In this document: in pieces, positions 21,165-32,648 of the stretch
Layout: every line of letters starts with the position of its first letter
Numbering within the stretch: the first letter of the stretch is position 1
Source: Sipunculus nudus
Taxonomy: Eukaryota; Annelida; Sipuncula; Golfingiida; Sipunculidae
Direction of reading: 5' to 3'
Length of the DNA stretch: 64,000 nt
Assembly: GCA_026874595.1 (NCBI GenBank)
Contig: CM049308.1
Location: 20,497,867-20,561,866, forward strand
Translations under genes and position numbers: made by a program
The notes under the pieces: generated by a model
Database searches by the model: none
What the model was told of the DNA's origin: nothing
What the model saw: only the letters and a program-made list of their open reading frames with translations

Positions 21165-21440
21165 CGAGAAAAAATGTAACCTTAGGTGGAAGCTCGGTTA
21201 TATATATGCGGAGGTAGAACGGCCACTTATTGCAAAACGCCATTTGCAAAGCTCTGACTTGCCGCCAGATCCCTTGTTGAATTCGTTTTGGTTATTTTGG
21301 CGTGCCCCACATATTATAAACACGTTGGTATAATCAAAACAAGCAGTCTATGTGAAGTGATATCCACATTTTCAGGCCTATTTTATAGAAGCTCCAAGGG
21401 ATTACCTCTAGTTTATAAAGGTCAGATTGGTGACTGGGCT
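21165..21440. repeat. dispersed repeat family X, copy 1
   Basis: Shares ordered blocks with 61945-62345: ATGTAACCTTA, a TATATATGCGGAGGTA-like segment, CTTGTTGAATTCGTTT, GGTTATTTTGGC, a TTATAAACA block, CAGTCTATGTG, TTTTCAGGCCT and TTTATAAAG. Substitutions are frequent. Non-coding. Confidence 0.75.
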
Positions 21441-22369
21441 CCTTTAACTGATAATGTGAGTTAATACATGTATTATTGCAAAGATCATGTAACTTTAAGC
21501 CCGTAAAACTACTGGATTGCTCTGAAGTATGAATGTGAATAAGATTCCCGAGATTTTATGATACCATGACGAGAACCCTAATCTTCTCATTGCTTCTAGT
21601 TAAATCTGGTAACCCCACTTATAAGCTTTCTGTTAAGAAGCAAATAAATTCTCACGTTTTGACACTTTGAAACTACTAGATTGCGAAAAAGACCTATTAT
21701 TCCCCTCAAAAAATGTTCTATAACCCCACAAATATACGTTCCTTCCTTTGTTTGTGATGATGGCGCTTTACATAATGATGACGCTTTGCCCGTCCGCATA
21801 TTGTTTGCCAATAAGATTAACCAGGCATCTTTATAGTGCATGCATTTTCGGACAACCCCATACATATCTTGATTGGGGCAGGAGCCTTGTGTCAAGTCCT
21901 TTCATTTTTTATTGAAATAAACATAATTTTAGATAATTTTTTAGATAATTACAGCAATCAATCTATATAACAGCAATCAGTTTTGGAATGTTTATATCAA
22001 ATGCAAATTATGAATAATATTGTTGAAAAAGGAGCAAAAGTATGTTCGTATAATTTTACAATATGCGGTGAAAGTGAAGAAAATGTATATATTCTCGGAG
22101 AGGGATCTTTTCCTGTATCTCATAAATATGTTGCAGTTGTCAAGAGATTCAGCGGGTGTCTTTTATTCGTTGTGGGGGGGGGGGGGGTTGCAAAATAGGA
22201 CAATGTCTTTGAGAATAAAAATAATGGACCTTGTATCTAGTAACGTTGGTTGCAAAATATCGCTGAAGGAAAACTTTTAAAATTGATATACAAAATACCC
22301 AAAGCCTTGACTGTATGAAAAACGAGAATACACAATGTTTAAGTCCTACATAGCAAAAAGGGTATTAAC
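21441..22369. other. non-coding stretch with G14 tract
   Basis: No supported exon. A G-tract at 22174-22187 is the only notable local feature. A minus-strand acceptor-like site near 22255 leads into a short frame that reads through the C/G tract, so it was not accepted. Confidence 0.45.
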
Positions 22370-22486
22370 TTAAGGGCCAAACGTCTGGGGCAGGTCGAAG
22401 TAAGTCTGGACCTTCCCATAAATATTCTGATCAAGCAATCTTACTTTTCCGTCTGTAAGGTGAAGCGGAGAGCCAGACAAACTCAC

Positions 22487-22594
22487 CGCCACATCAGTAG
22501 ATCCTAAGACAAGAGAAGATAAGTCCTCATTAATGCTGAACCAGTGGCTGAAGCCACCCGACAAATCTGACTTCAGTCGCTGTATAATCCCCGT
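22487..22594 (-). CDS. candidate internal exon, unidentified protein
   Basis: In a locally GC-richer patch on the minus strand, an acceptor-like CCTCATATGGGACAG ends at 22595 and a very good donor GTGGCG/GTGAGT starts at 22486. They bracket exactly 36 codons in phase 0-0. The peptide contains QRLKSDLSGGFSHWFSINED followed by LSSLVLGSTDV. It is varied and non-repetitive, and the same frame remains open to a TAA at 22370, so an alternative terminal form of 75 residues is possible. The upstream pyrimidine tract is moderate. I do not recognise the domain. It lies 2.1 kb upstream of the 20.4 kb first coding exon on the same strand, so it would belong to a different gene or to an alternative 5' part. 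Confidence 0.35.
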
Positions 22595-22603
22595 CTGTCC
22601 CAT

Positions 22604-23461
22604 ATGAGGATATGTAAAGAGCGTTCTTGCCCGAGATAATCAACCAACCATTTACAATGTGGCCACCTATATAGTCAGTTTGCGTATTCTATCATATTTG
22701 TGCGAGGGTTAACTTAATGTGTAGCTCCTATGCGAAACAAATTTCATGTCGGATTTGAGGGGCGGAGTTCAAAAGCGGGGGGATGCTTTTCAGCATAAAA
22801 TATTGGAGAATAAGCGCTTAATACCGAAAACAGAACTAGATTACACATTATAATGCATTTAAACTACCAACATAAACAGTATAAATATTCAAAATGTTTC
22901 TACACTGTTTGGCCGAAACCCCCTCAATTCCCTACCCCTGAACAACCCCCCTTATTCTCAATCCTGTATCAGCCCCTGTATTAGTGGTATCTACTTTAGT
23001 GAAGACTCCCCGTTTAGGAGTATTTTAAATATTGTGAAAACATGGTGCGGGGTATATGTATATATATGTATGTGTGTGTGTGTGTGTATGTGTGAATGTG
23101 TGTGTGAGTATATCAAATCGACAAAAGCTAAACGATTCTCCCTATTGCCTTCTTTAAACTTCAGCATTGCTCCGGTCATCAGGGTCGAATAATCTTACTT
23201 CCATCAATTTAGTCACGTTATATACTTTTACCAGCTAATTATCTCTCATTTCCCCCCAAATACTGATAATTGTATACAAAACGCGCACTCGAACACACAC
23301 ACGTATATATATACCTCTTATCAGACACATAGGTATATTACATGACCTGCTGCGCCCGGTTGAGTGAAAACTTAGCATCGTCTGTGTAATGATGATAACA
23401 TATTGATTCGCTGGTAGACCTAGGATCGTTATCTGTCCGGCCCATCATAGTTTACCGTTAA
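22604..23461. other. non-coding stretch with GT-rich microsatellite
   Basis: Contains an interrupted (TG)n/(TATG)n tract at about 23056-23109 and a short (AC)n near 23294. No exon was supported. Confidence 0.5.
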
Positions 23462-23467
23462 TTATAC

Positions 23468-23647
23468 CCTGACATGAAAGAGCCAAAGGTCTTTTGGAAC
23501 AAGCTCGGCGGTAATATAACGGTTCAATCTGACTCCGTGGATCTTATCTCGTCCCCCGAGAACCTTCAGTAATGCGGACCAGGACTGGTTAACGGTTGTG
23601 CTTGCAGAATGTATGGACAAGTGCAAGGAGCGGAGTGTTTTAATCAT
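23468..23647 (-). CDS. candidate coding exon, unidentified protein
   Basis: An open minus-strand frame of 61 codons begins at an ATG (23647) in GC-richer DNA and meets a possible donor, GTCAGG/GTATAA, at 23467. The peptide includes NQSWSALLKVLGGRDKIHG and ITAELVPKDLWLFHVR and is compositionally protein-like. The donor is moderate and the start lacks a strong acceptor or initiation context. The + strand also has a 33-codon frame here, so strand is not certain. The family is unrecognised. It may be linked with the exon at 22487. Confidence 0.28.
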
Positions 23648-23974
23648 ATTTAATTCTTTGCCAGTTAATGATCTCTCTTAAATCTTTAATCCCTACATTA
23701 TTTGGACTGCTCAGCTAATACCATGACGAAACTGCGGTATTAAAAGCATTTCTTTATTGTAAATGATAGCGTCTCTCCATATTTAATACAATCCTAACTA
23801 CCGATTGGTGTTTCTGCTAATTCAGACTCTGTGTACAAAGATATTAATAAAAAGGTCGCATTCAATGGTACTCGCTTAAAAAATAGATATATTCTTTAGT
23901 CAGCCATTAATAACCTAGCCTACATTTTTATAAAGATTTATAGGATTTCTCGTTTATTCTGCATACCTATTAAT
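23648..23974. other. AT-rich non-coding stretch
   Basis: Nothing recognised. Confidence 0.5.
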
Positions 23975-24185
23975 GAACTCTTGCTAATTCCTGTCAAGAA
24001 AAGTCCTAATAACGCCTCTGTGACTGACTTGAGCTTGTTTTTCTAAAACTTCTCGGTGAAAAAGTAGTGTTGACAAACGGAAAACCATGTTGGTTGATTG
24101 CTTATGTGGTTGGTGTGGAAGTTAAAAGGTCACTAGAGGCCATTTCATAAACTGCTAGCCACCTGCTTTTTGTAGATAAAAGACT
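23975..24185. repeat. dispersed repeat family X, copy 2 (5' part)
   Basis: Matches 61945-62150: TAATTCCTGTC, AATAACGCCTCTGTGAC, a TTGACAAACGG-like block, GGAAAACCATGT and TAAAAGGTCACTAG in the same order. It lacks the downstream half that copy 1 retains. Confidence 0.75.
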
Positions 24186-24719
24186 GTATTTTTCAATAAT
24201 TTCCTGCAAAAGTACATATTGAGGTGAAAACCAAGTATGGCAATTAAGAATTTTACAATAAATTCTAGTTTATGTTTCACATACCGAGGAACTGTTTTAA
24301 TACCATGATTGTTTTTATATTCTGGAGTTAAAAATTTGCGATTTTTACATTTAGCGAGATTCCATTTTCACGATTTGCCCATAGAGCAAACAACACAGAG
24401 TACAGCAATTTCAAAATGAATTAGTGATATCAAATAATCTGTATGAAAATCATAAAAACTGGACGACGAATCATGGCAAGAACGAAAAAGTGCTAATTCA
24501 ATCTAAAGTACTATCTCTAAAGACGTGTTGCCATTTAAGTAAATGAAATACTATTCAACAAACCTTTCCTTGCATTACCTGTCAGAACAGACCGACACGT
24601 CCCTCATATTGACAAACAAAGATCGTATTTTGTTAAATCTAACATAAAGACTAAAGTCATATATATACAACCGCCTGGTACCTGTAGGAGCTTTGAAAAA
24701 AAAACCCGGATGTTTTTAG
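24186..24719. other. AT-rich non-coding stretch
   Basis: Nothing recognised. Confidence 0.5.
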
Positions 24720-25085
24720 ATTTATGTGGACCAGGTGTAGAGGAAAAGACTAAAGGCCGGAGGCCCTGAACTTAAATGTCAGCGGGGGATTTTCACGTGT
24801 GTTCCAACCCAGGGTGAGCGCTCTGCAGGCAGATTGGGAAGGCCGTGCCCCGAAGCCCGTGTCCACCCACAAGCGAGTGCAAATTTCGGGGTTCCTCGGT
24901 GTTATTATCCAGCAATACGGATGGGTCCGCAGATGGCCTGGTTAACATCAGAATATAAATGAGAGGAAGCGTGTATACTCTCGCCCTGTCACGTAATATG
25001 ACATACGTCAGAAACTGAGACACGTAAAGAATTCTACATCAGTTGAGCCAGCATGTAAAAAATGAGGTTTCCTCGACCAAATGTT
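24720..25085 (+). mobile_element. tRNA-headed SINE, diverged copy A
   Basis: The body (CCCAGGGTGAGCGCTCTG, ACAAGCGAGTGCA, TTCGGGGTTCCTCGGTGTT, then a GTCACGT..AAACTG segment and CATGTAAAAAATGAGG) matches copy B at 25623. The head at 24727-24785 keeps only traces of the A and B boxes. This is the most decayed full-length copy. Confidence 0.7.
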
Positions 25086-25622
25086 ATAATACAAGCGTAA
25101 TGCTGACAGACTGGAACCGGACGAACACAACACGCAGTTAGCATGTTTGAATGGAACATGAAGTGGTAAAACCTGCCTTATTCAAGTGGTCTCCGCACAC
25201 TTAAATTAATATCAACTGTATTTGCTAAATGTCTCACCTGTTTCAAGCCTGTATCCCGTCTCCTTACTTAAATGGGTACCATATTAGCCTTGCACATGGA
25301 GGCCAGCAATACAGATCACAACCGTAGCGGTCATTTTAAACACAATCCCACACAGAATAATAATAATCATAATTCACTTTTTCTCTGCCACTTAGAACGG
25401 TTCCCTTCAAGGAGAACTGATTTATAAAGTTCTATCGATCAATATTTCATTTAACTTCCAATCTTGTTTGTCATATCCACGTATTACTGGCGAACAAACT
25501 TCATAAATATATCCTAGTTAATGTCTTAGAGACTCTGCTATCCATCAGACACTCATTAAAAAGTTATTCTAATAATCCCAGTGACTACAAAATGAATCAG
25601 ACAATTAATAATACATTCATGG
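25086..25622. other. AT-rich non-coding stretch
   Basis: Nothing recognised. Confidence 0.5.
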
Positions 25623-26010
25623 GACCGGCTTCTGTGCCAGGGGTAGAGCACAGGAATTAAGCCGGGAGATCGTGAGTTCGAATCTCAGCCGAGGTGGCGT
25701 CATCTTTCACGGTTGTCCCCAAACCAGGGTGAGCGCTCTGTAGGCTTTAAGAAGGGACTGTGCCCAACAGTCGTGTTTCACTTACAAACGAGTGCGCTTT
25801 TCGGGGGTTCCTGGGTGTTTTGGGGATAACACACACCCAGAACCCACAGGGGTTGTACACCGCACCTGGTTGACGCCAGGATAATCGAGTATGAGCCCTT
25901 GTCTCCTAGTCCGAAACCGGAATGAAACTCTACAGATGTACATAGTTAAGCAAGCATTAAAAATGGAGGCGGTTACCTCCGTCAAAAATAAAATAAAAAA
26001 AGCCCAGAAA
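25623..26010 (+). mobile_element. tRNA-headed SINE, copy B (full length)
   Basis: A tRNA-like head has an A-box-like AGGGGTAGAGCAC and a B box GAGTTCGAATCTC. Then come body blocks GTGAGCGCTCTGTAGGC, ACAAACGAGTGCG, TTCGGGGGTTCCTGGGTG and GTCCGAAACCGGAATG, and a terminal ATTAAAAATGGAGGCGGTTA block followed by an AAAATAAAATAAA tail. The internal polymerase III promoter implies RNA-mediated dispersal, as usual for tRNA SINEs. A clean target-site duplication is not evident. Confidence 0.85.
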
Positions 26011-26516
26011 AATGCATGGGAATGCTGAGGGAAATGTAAGCCATCCCACCCTTTCAAATTAAATTATACCTGAGAGTCATTAAAATCTCACACTGGATAT
26101 ATCTGTGACCAAGCGCAAGCCTAATCCAATTAAACAAGGTTAGAGTATAAGATTATTTTTCATTAGAATTTAACTTAAAAACACAGATTCACTTGCATCT
26201 TTAAGTTCAGCTTAATTCAAATTAAATTCTAAAATATATACGTATACCATGCATTTATCTGATAACTTAATCTATCGAAAACGATTTTTAATTTTAATCA
26301 ATATTTCATTCTTTCGTCTTTAAACAATCAATGGACGGTTGCAGTACTTATGATTACGTAATTTAAAATAAATTTTTTAATATTTGGTATAAGTAACGGC
26401 CTCCTGATTCTTAATCAAAGTACATATATATGTACATCTGCAGAGTTCCCTTTCTGCTTGGGATTACGTGAAAGGGCAGTAAAGTAAAGAAAACTAAGTT
26501 AAACACCGGCTTCATC

Positions 26517-26740
26517 AGACCGGCTGCCGTGGTCCACGTGTAGAGCACAAGATTCAAAGCCGGGAGGTCGTGAGTTCGAATCCAACCCGAGGCGCTGAGA
26601 TTTTTCACGGTCAGCATGAAGTGTTGCTACTGTCATGTCACGTGGTCCGAAACTGGAATGGAATCCTGCAGATGTACATACTTAGAATTATGAATTTGGA
26701 TTCGGTTATTTCCAATAAATAAATAAATAAATAAATAAAC
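26517..26740 (+). mobile_element. tRNA-headed SINE, internally deleted copy C
   Basis: The head with A and B boxes (GGTCGTGAGTTCGAATCC) is intact and is joined directly to the 3' part (GTCCGAAACTGGAATGGA to TTTGGATTCGGTTATTTCC). It lacks the middle ~170 bp present in copies B and D, and ends in a (AAAT)n tail at 26714-26739. Confidence 0.82.
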
Positions 26741-27889
26741 ACTTTATCTCCATCATGTTCAAGGGCAGATTTTAATAATTTTTTTTTAGAAAAGTGGACT
26801 CATCATTTTTGCTTAATTAAACAAATGTGCCGTGAATGAAAGTAGACTTTATACTCTTTCGTGTACGAGTGTTGGTATGAGAACGGTACAGACTAAAAAT
26901 TTCCACGCTCAATTTTTTGTATTAAGCATTTATTATTTTAAATCCCAGATTTGATTAGTCTAAAAAGAGGGGGCGGGCGCCCCATCTGTGTCGCCTAAAT
27001 CCTCCCTGAATCCTTACCACAAAATTTGACGCCTGTGCGTCATTGTTTATTAAAAAATAACAATGGAAAGCACTCTAGCCCTCCGAGATTCTCGGAGATT
27101 TATTCAGGGAAAAATATATTTGATGATTTACGTAGGCCTTTAGGCGACATGTCCGTGACCTCAACGTAAGTGAAAATCAATTTACAGTAGAAAGCTTTGT
27201 GGATTTAGTATTCATGGCATGGATACTAAGTATTATCAGCTTTTAAAGCCATCCCAGTTTATTTCAGTCAATTTTGAGATAGCACTCAAAATAAAATCCT
27301 AAATTTGCTAAAGTAGAAAATGTCAATTTTGCCCCCGTGAATAATACAAACAACTCATTTGCATTGTAGACCAGTTGAATTAACTGTTTATTGAATACGT
27401 CTGGACATTACAGAAATGTATGGCGGCCCAGACATTATACTTAAAATCGTGTTTTGAATAATTCCCTAATTGCCTGTTCGAAACATTGATAAATTGCTTT
27501 TACGTTTCTTTACTTTCAAGTAAATGTTCTGCATATTAAAATGAGACTTCAGGATGGAAAGAGTCTGTTTCTAACACGTCCCGCACAAATTAATCTTGTT
27601 GTGTTTAGAAATTTTAAGATCGTTCATCTCACGGACGATCACCGCGTTCCATAAAAGAGAGACTCCCCATTATTCACAAATTCAAACGCTTTTTCTTAAT
27701 CGCTCACAACGAACCAGCTATAGATTTTTCCTTCCTGCAACAGAGGGACATTAAACAGCGGGGACAGAGATTAATTGTGAAAACAAAATATGAGCAACAA
27801 GAGTCTAATACATCTTAAACATACAACAGAAAATCATAAAAATCAGTCGCCATTTGGGAAATATCTAGGGTTTGGAAGTATATCAATCT
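26741..27889. other. non-coding stretch
   Basis: A GGGGGCGGGCGCCCC palindrome-like block lies at about 26969. A good donor (CTCAAC/GTAAGTG near 27169) has no convincing exon. Otherwise nothing was recognised. Confidence 0.45.
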
Positions 27890-27945
<56 letters not shown>

Positions 27946-28206
27946 CAACCACTCGCACACATAATTACAAAGTATACATACATAAGTTCATACATAATTA
28001 CATACATAGAAAATTACACATATACATACATACACGATTATACACATACATACATACTTAAATACAAACATACATATATACAAATATTATATACACAGAT
28101 AGATATAATAATAACACACGAGCAGACATATATATTTACGTATATACATACATACATACATACATATATGTATGTACAGTTATATGTATGTACAGTTATC
28201 GATATA

Positions 28207-28258
<52 letters not shown>
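27890..28258. repeat. compound microsatellite (CT)n-(TACA)n-(AT)n
   Basis: (CT) runs at 27893-27943, TACA/CATA-rich imperfect repeats at about 27957-28200, then (AT) at about 28206-28258. The long ORFs that cross it on both strands are products of the repeat. Confidence 0.97.
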
Positions 28259-28260
<2 letters not shown>

Positions 28261-28476
28261 GGCCCATTAGGCCAACTTGGTAAAAAAAATATCTTGTTTT
28301 TGCGATAGATAATCACAGACTGAATGATAATTATCCTTACAAGTTAATATACATAAAACACTATCAAATTTTATACACTACATAAGTTTTCCCACAAAAC
28401 ATCTATTCCTAATAGTCGTGTGCATTATATACTTGGAGGTTCTTGCAAAGGACGCAATATTATATAAATATATATA

Positions 28477-28479
<3 letters not shown>

Positions 28480-28510
<31 letters not shown>
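28480..28510. repeat. (TG)n microsatellite
   Basis: Uninterrupted TG dinucleotides, about 15 copies. Confidence 0.97.
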
Positions 28511-28511
<1 letters not shown>

Positions 28512-31500
28512 TAGGAAAATGGTTAAGGACCTACTAAGCATAGACACAATAAAACTTATGTCAAGGAATGTTTCAATATAAAAAAAGCTTCAGTCGCATT
28601 TTGCGGTCAAATCTACTCTTTTTCTCTGGTGCCAGATAGAAGACCAGTTATATCGAATTCCATGTTCTCCTTGGTACGGAGCGTGACTCCAATGACCTGC
28701 TCAGTATTATTTCATGTTATTTCAGCCCAAATTCAGCGGCAGGACTGGGGTGTCTACAGAAAGGTCTCATTCTTACAGATAATGACAAAACTTCGTTAGC
28801 CTGAGGTGAACGGAAGCCTGGTAGGGCCCCGACTGTCAATAAACATTAACCGCGGCACCACACATTTAGCAACACATACCAAGTTGTTAATTTAAGCCGC
28901 ACAAGGTTCCGTCATTACGATTGATTGACTGGCTATTTCATGGCAGCTGCATGATGAAACACCGGCTTAATTTAGAGAATCCATTGCCATTCAAGCGCCA
29001 GTTTCGTCGATGACAGGCCGTTAGTATATACTTACAATAAATTACATTATTTGAGAGGAAACCCCATAATAATCACCTAGCAATGAGTGGTGGATGTTAT
29101 GCAGGCGAAATTAATGATTTCAGTGTTCCATAAGTATCTTTAGTTCCATGGCATGTAAAGGATAACTCCTATGAACTGTTCTCGATGATGAAGTTATTAT
29201 GTGCATAAGGTGTTATCAATATGCTTCGTTGGATTTCAGGAATGGCCATAAAACCGAGCGGTTGTACTCCCAGAATTCTAGGCAAAGCTTACATAATGAT
29301 TCAAAGTATTTTTGCTTCCGCCAGAAGGTGATGCGATCATTCCAATTCATGTGTCTGTGAGTTTGTGTGTGTGTTTGTTCACAACATAAGTCACGCAATG
29401 ATGGACGAAATCAAATGAATCTATTATACATTTTGGGGTTCATCCAGCATTTTCTCCGGATTTCAGATTCACAAATGTACGGTCGTTTGTGCACAATTGA
29501 ACCTGGGAATATGGGTAAAAAAAAGTGAATACACAGGTCCCGCCTCATCAGTGTGGCCCGGCCATCTGTTCATGTCAGGGCTGAGCACCCGGCACCTCGG
29601 AGTGACGGTGTCCAGTGTGTTCCCAGAGAGCTTTTGAAACTTGTGCTCCCATGGCGGAGGCATTAGGATACAGATTTCTAGTTTTCAAGTGATCATGAGG
29701 GGAAACTGGGGACCGTCGTTAATGTGACCCAGATGTAGCATAAAATCATTGTGACTATTGTATACAGTACGGTAGGTATATTTGGACCAATGTAATATTA
29801 TCATATACCATCTGGATGATTCACTTCTTTGGTCCAAGATTATCATTCGAAAACCAAAACTGCGTATAACTACCGGATCAGCTAAAACTGTTTCAGATGA
29901 TAGAAAATGGACATGGCTCAACTAATCTACCTACAAAGCATATTTTTTGGTAATCTCTATTATAACTGATGGAACTTTTTTGCGGAACTTCTCTGTGGCC
30001 GTGTCTAGGATATGCACGTTTTGTGGATATAGACTTTTGCGAATGATACATAGGGTTTCCTAGGGAGGGCATTTGTTTTTACATAAAGCCAGAGATATTT
30101 CAAATTATTGTTTGAAGGGGCTATCGCAGCCCCACCTGTCGGTAGCTACGATTGTGTTTCAAAAGAGAAGGCAGTTTGTTACTCTGAATCAGCGCCTTGG
30201 TGACCGGTAGATGACGCGGCTATTTTGTTTCAACCCAAGCAGTGCAAGAAAAAGTTCCAGATGAGTATTCCCAATTCGACGAAAGTTAAGATATATAGCA
30301 TATTTCAATGCAGAAATAAAACAAATACATATGTATAACTGTTTAAGTTCGAATAACCTTTCTTTGATGTATTTTCGGACTTTATAATCGTGTACTTGCA
30401 ATGAATGGAACGGACTTAATCAGCGCCCAACAAAAGATTACGTTTTTTAAATATTTACATTTTCTGAGTTACTCATAGAGAAGTGTTTCGTTGTTCCAAA
30501 AGAAGAAGAACAAACATAATTTGATTCTGTTAATAAAATATGCGATATGTAGGGTTTGAAATATACTTTTTTTCTAATGTGTTGCTTATTAATTTACACT
30601 GTACCTTAAGGGTGTGTTGTTGTGTCATCTATAGTTAATCATTAGTATTAAAATAGGTTAGCCAATATTCTTATTATAATAGAGCCATATGGCGTATAAG
30701 CTAAATTGGATTCAATGTACAAAATATTGAAACGATATCTATTTAAAAACGGAGAATAATTTACAATAAAAAAATTCATTTTATGGTATATACAAAGAAA
30801 ATTCATAAATAAAGGATTCCGAGAGAAGCGGATACCTGAATGCAATGAACCGCGTGCCTTTCTTTCAAACGACTGGTCTAGTAGATCGTGCGGGCGTTCA
30901 CTATTGGAACGGCCGAGGTTATGGATCCCAGATGCACAGCCAATAAAAACAGTGTTTCACATTGTCCTTGATGCTCGGCCTTTAGTTTCTCCCCCTATTG
31001 AACTCTAAATTTGTAAATTATAATACAAAACAATGTTTAAAATAAATAAAAATGTAAAATATTTTTTTTACTCACGTCTCGCGTGCTATTCGTCACGTTA
31101 CGTCACATTTGAGAAATATGGTAAAATACAACAAGGGATTTTCAGACTGGAGACAGACATGGTAATAACATAGAAGACAGATGCGTGTAAGTGGAGGACA
31201 TTCCACTCTGGAGAAATGACCTCTCATTTTAAAAAACAAATCAAATTATATCTGGCTGGAGAGGTGATGTTACGGCAGATAGAGATATCTGAATAATCGG
31301 TCAGAAAGTGTGATGCTGAGCCTGTTCGGGCCTCCAGAGCCGGATTAAGAGGTTGATGACCCCTGGGAAAGGCATCTGTTGTCGTCTCCTGTACCTGTCA
31401 GCCTGGTTGCGTGTTGGTGTTATTGTGTGGGTGAGGCTGACTATCAGAAGGAGTGTAAATATCGATCATCGGTTGGTTCATGGCAAAATTCGGGCCTCCT

Positions 31501-31576
31501 ACCATAAGTTTAGGATTTGGGCGTGATTTTAAAAAAAGTTTGCCGATATGCGTCCCCTTGCCACCAAACGATTCTC
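28511..31576. other. largely non-coding; weak GC-richer patch at 29.5 kb
   Basis: A GC-rich patch at 29533-29660 has all minus frames open for about 30 codons. A minus-strand ATG in a GCCATGG context (29650-29652) begins MGAQVSKALWEH, a myristoylation-type N terminus, but no good donor follows and the + strand is open too. A minus-strand frame at 29216-29398 after an AACTCACAG site is also possible. Neither is strong enough to call. Confidence 0.35.
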
Positions 31577-31699
31577 TCAGATAGATTCTCTCTTGGACGC
31601 TGTTCTCGGAGCACTTTCGTGTCGCATCCCACCGCCTTTATCGAAGCCCGACAATTTTACTTCTGCCTTTCTCTGGAAACCGCTAATAGTCGCTGCCAT
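31577..31699 (-). CDS. possible first exon starting in a CAAGATGGCAGC context
   Basis: In a short CpG-bearing patch (31540-31740) the minus strand has an ATG at 31697-31699 within CAAGATGGCAGC, a strong initiation context that also matches the YY1-type motif common at transcription starts. The 40-residue frame starts MAATISGFQRKAEVKL, and a possible donor AGAA/GTAAAA follows after 13 codons. The + strand also has a 60-plus-codon ORF (ATG at 31555 or so) ending near CACAG/GTCGC, so strand is unresolved. Promoter or first exon is a reasonable guess. The product is unknown. Confidence 0.22.
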   Translation of the reverse strand: MAATISGFQRKAEVKLSGFDKGGGMRHESAPRTASKRESI

Positions 31700-31919
31700 C
31701 TTGCATACACAGGTCGCATGTCGAAATTATTGGTATACCACTAGAAGTATTTAAAGGATATCGATTACCTATGATATCGATCATCTGGTCGGATCCACTG
31801 ATCGGATATCGAAAATATTCGGCTGAATGTCAAAGGAAGTGCAATACGGTACATACTATCAGCACGGAATTGATGATAAAATCAATTTTTTATTAAAAAT
31901 GTGTTAAGCTTTTTTAAAT

Positions 31920-32010
31920 ACCACGCCGACATCGCTATCAGGCGTGGTTATAACATAAGTATGTATAACATAAGTATGTTTAACATGAGTATGTATAATA
32001 TAAGTATCTT
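31920..32010. repeat. 8-bp-stem hairpin followed by 15-bp minisatellite
   Basis: ACCACGCC and GGCGTGGT (31920-31927, 31941-31948) form a perfect 8-bp inverted repeat with a 13-base spacer. Immediately after come four 15-bp units of AACATAAGTATGTAT and close variants (31952-32010). Confidence 0.85.
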
Positions 32011-32648
32011 AACAGGCTCTTAAATCTTTGGTGCACCGATATTCTTTGTGAATCAAGTAAAGCATTATTTAAATTTTGGCTCAGTTTTCTGTACTCTTCC
32101 TCGACTATTTTGTTCAAAATTATAATTATATTTTATTTATTAGAATCATTCATAAAATGTATTCTTTCTCATCAGAGCCATCAGTATTCGCTGGAATTCA
32201 TTATTATCATTTGCAAGACCTATTAACATTACTAGTAACGGAGAACTAGCACCATAAATTGATAGGCCTACACAATTAAATTCAAATAAAAACTGAATAT
32301 ATATAAGAGCACATTACGAGACGTATTCATTAACCTCCTTCCTTAATCAGAGGCTCAATTATTTAGAGCTAAAAATTACATAAAGAACAATTATTTGCAC
32401 TTCATATATACATTACTGCTAATATACCATTTAGTTTTCATTGTGTCCTTTAAAACAGGGAAATTATACCTTATGACAAAAAGAATCGATAGAAATAAAA
32501 TTAATTATATACAGTATGTCTGACCTGACAAAGTTACCTCAGAAAGACCTTAAATGACCTCAAGTTGCAGTAAAGGGTTAAAGCTTTCGATATAAGAGAA
32601 AATGCAAACATAAGAACATAAAAGTACCAGAGCGATTTGCCCACTCAC
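32011..32648. other. AT-rich non-coding stretch
   Basis: Nothing recognised until the splice donor of the exon at 32649. Confidence 0.5.

Noticed and set aside
25640-25700. tRNA gene call from A and B boxes
   Set aside because: The cloverleaf is degenerate and the sequence continues into a shared SINE body. The same applies at 26.5 and 60.9 kb.
27790-28316. Long ORFs on both strands (172 and 92 codons)
   Set aside because: They are translations of CT, TACA and AT microsatellites.
29469-29663. Possible myristoylated N terminus MGAQVSK on the minus strand
   Set aside because: The initiation context is excellent (GCCATGG), but the frame stops after about 25 codons without a good donor. The palindromic CCATGG also creates a start on the other strand.
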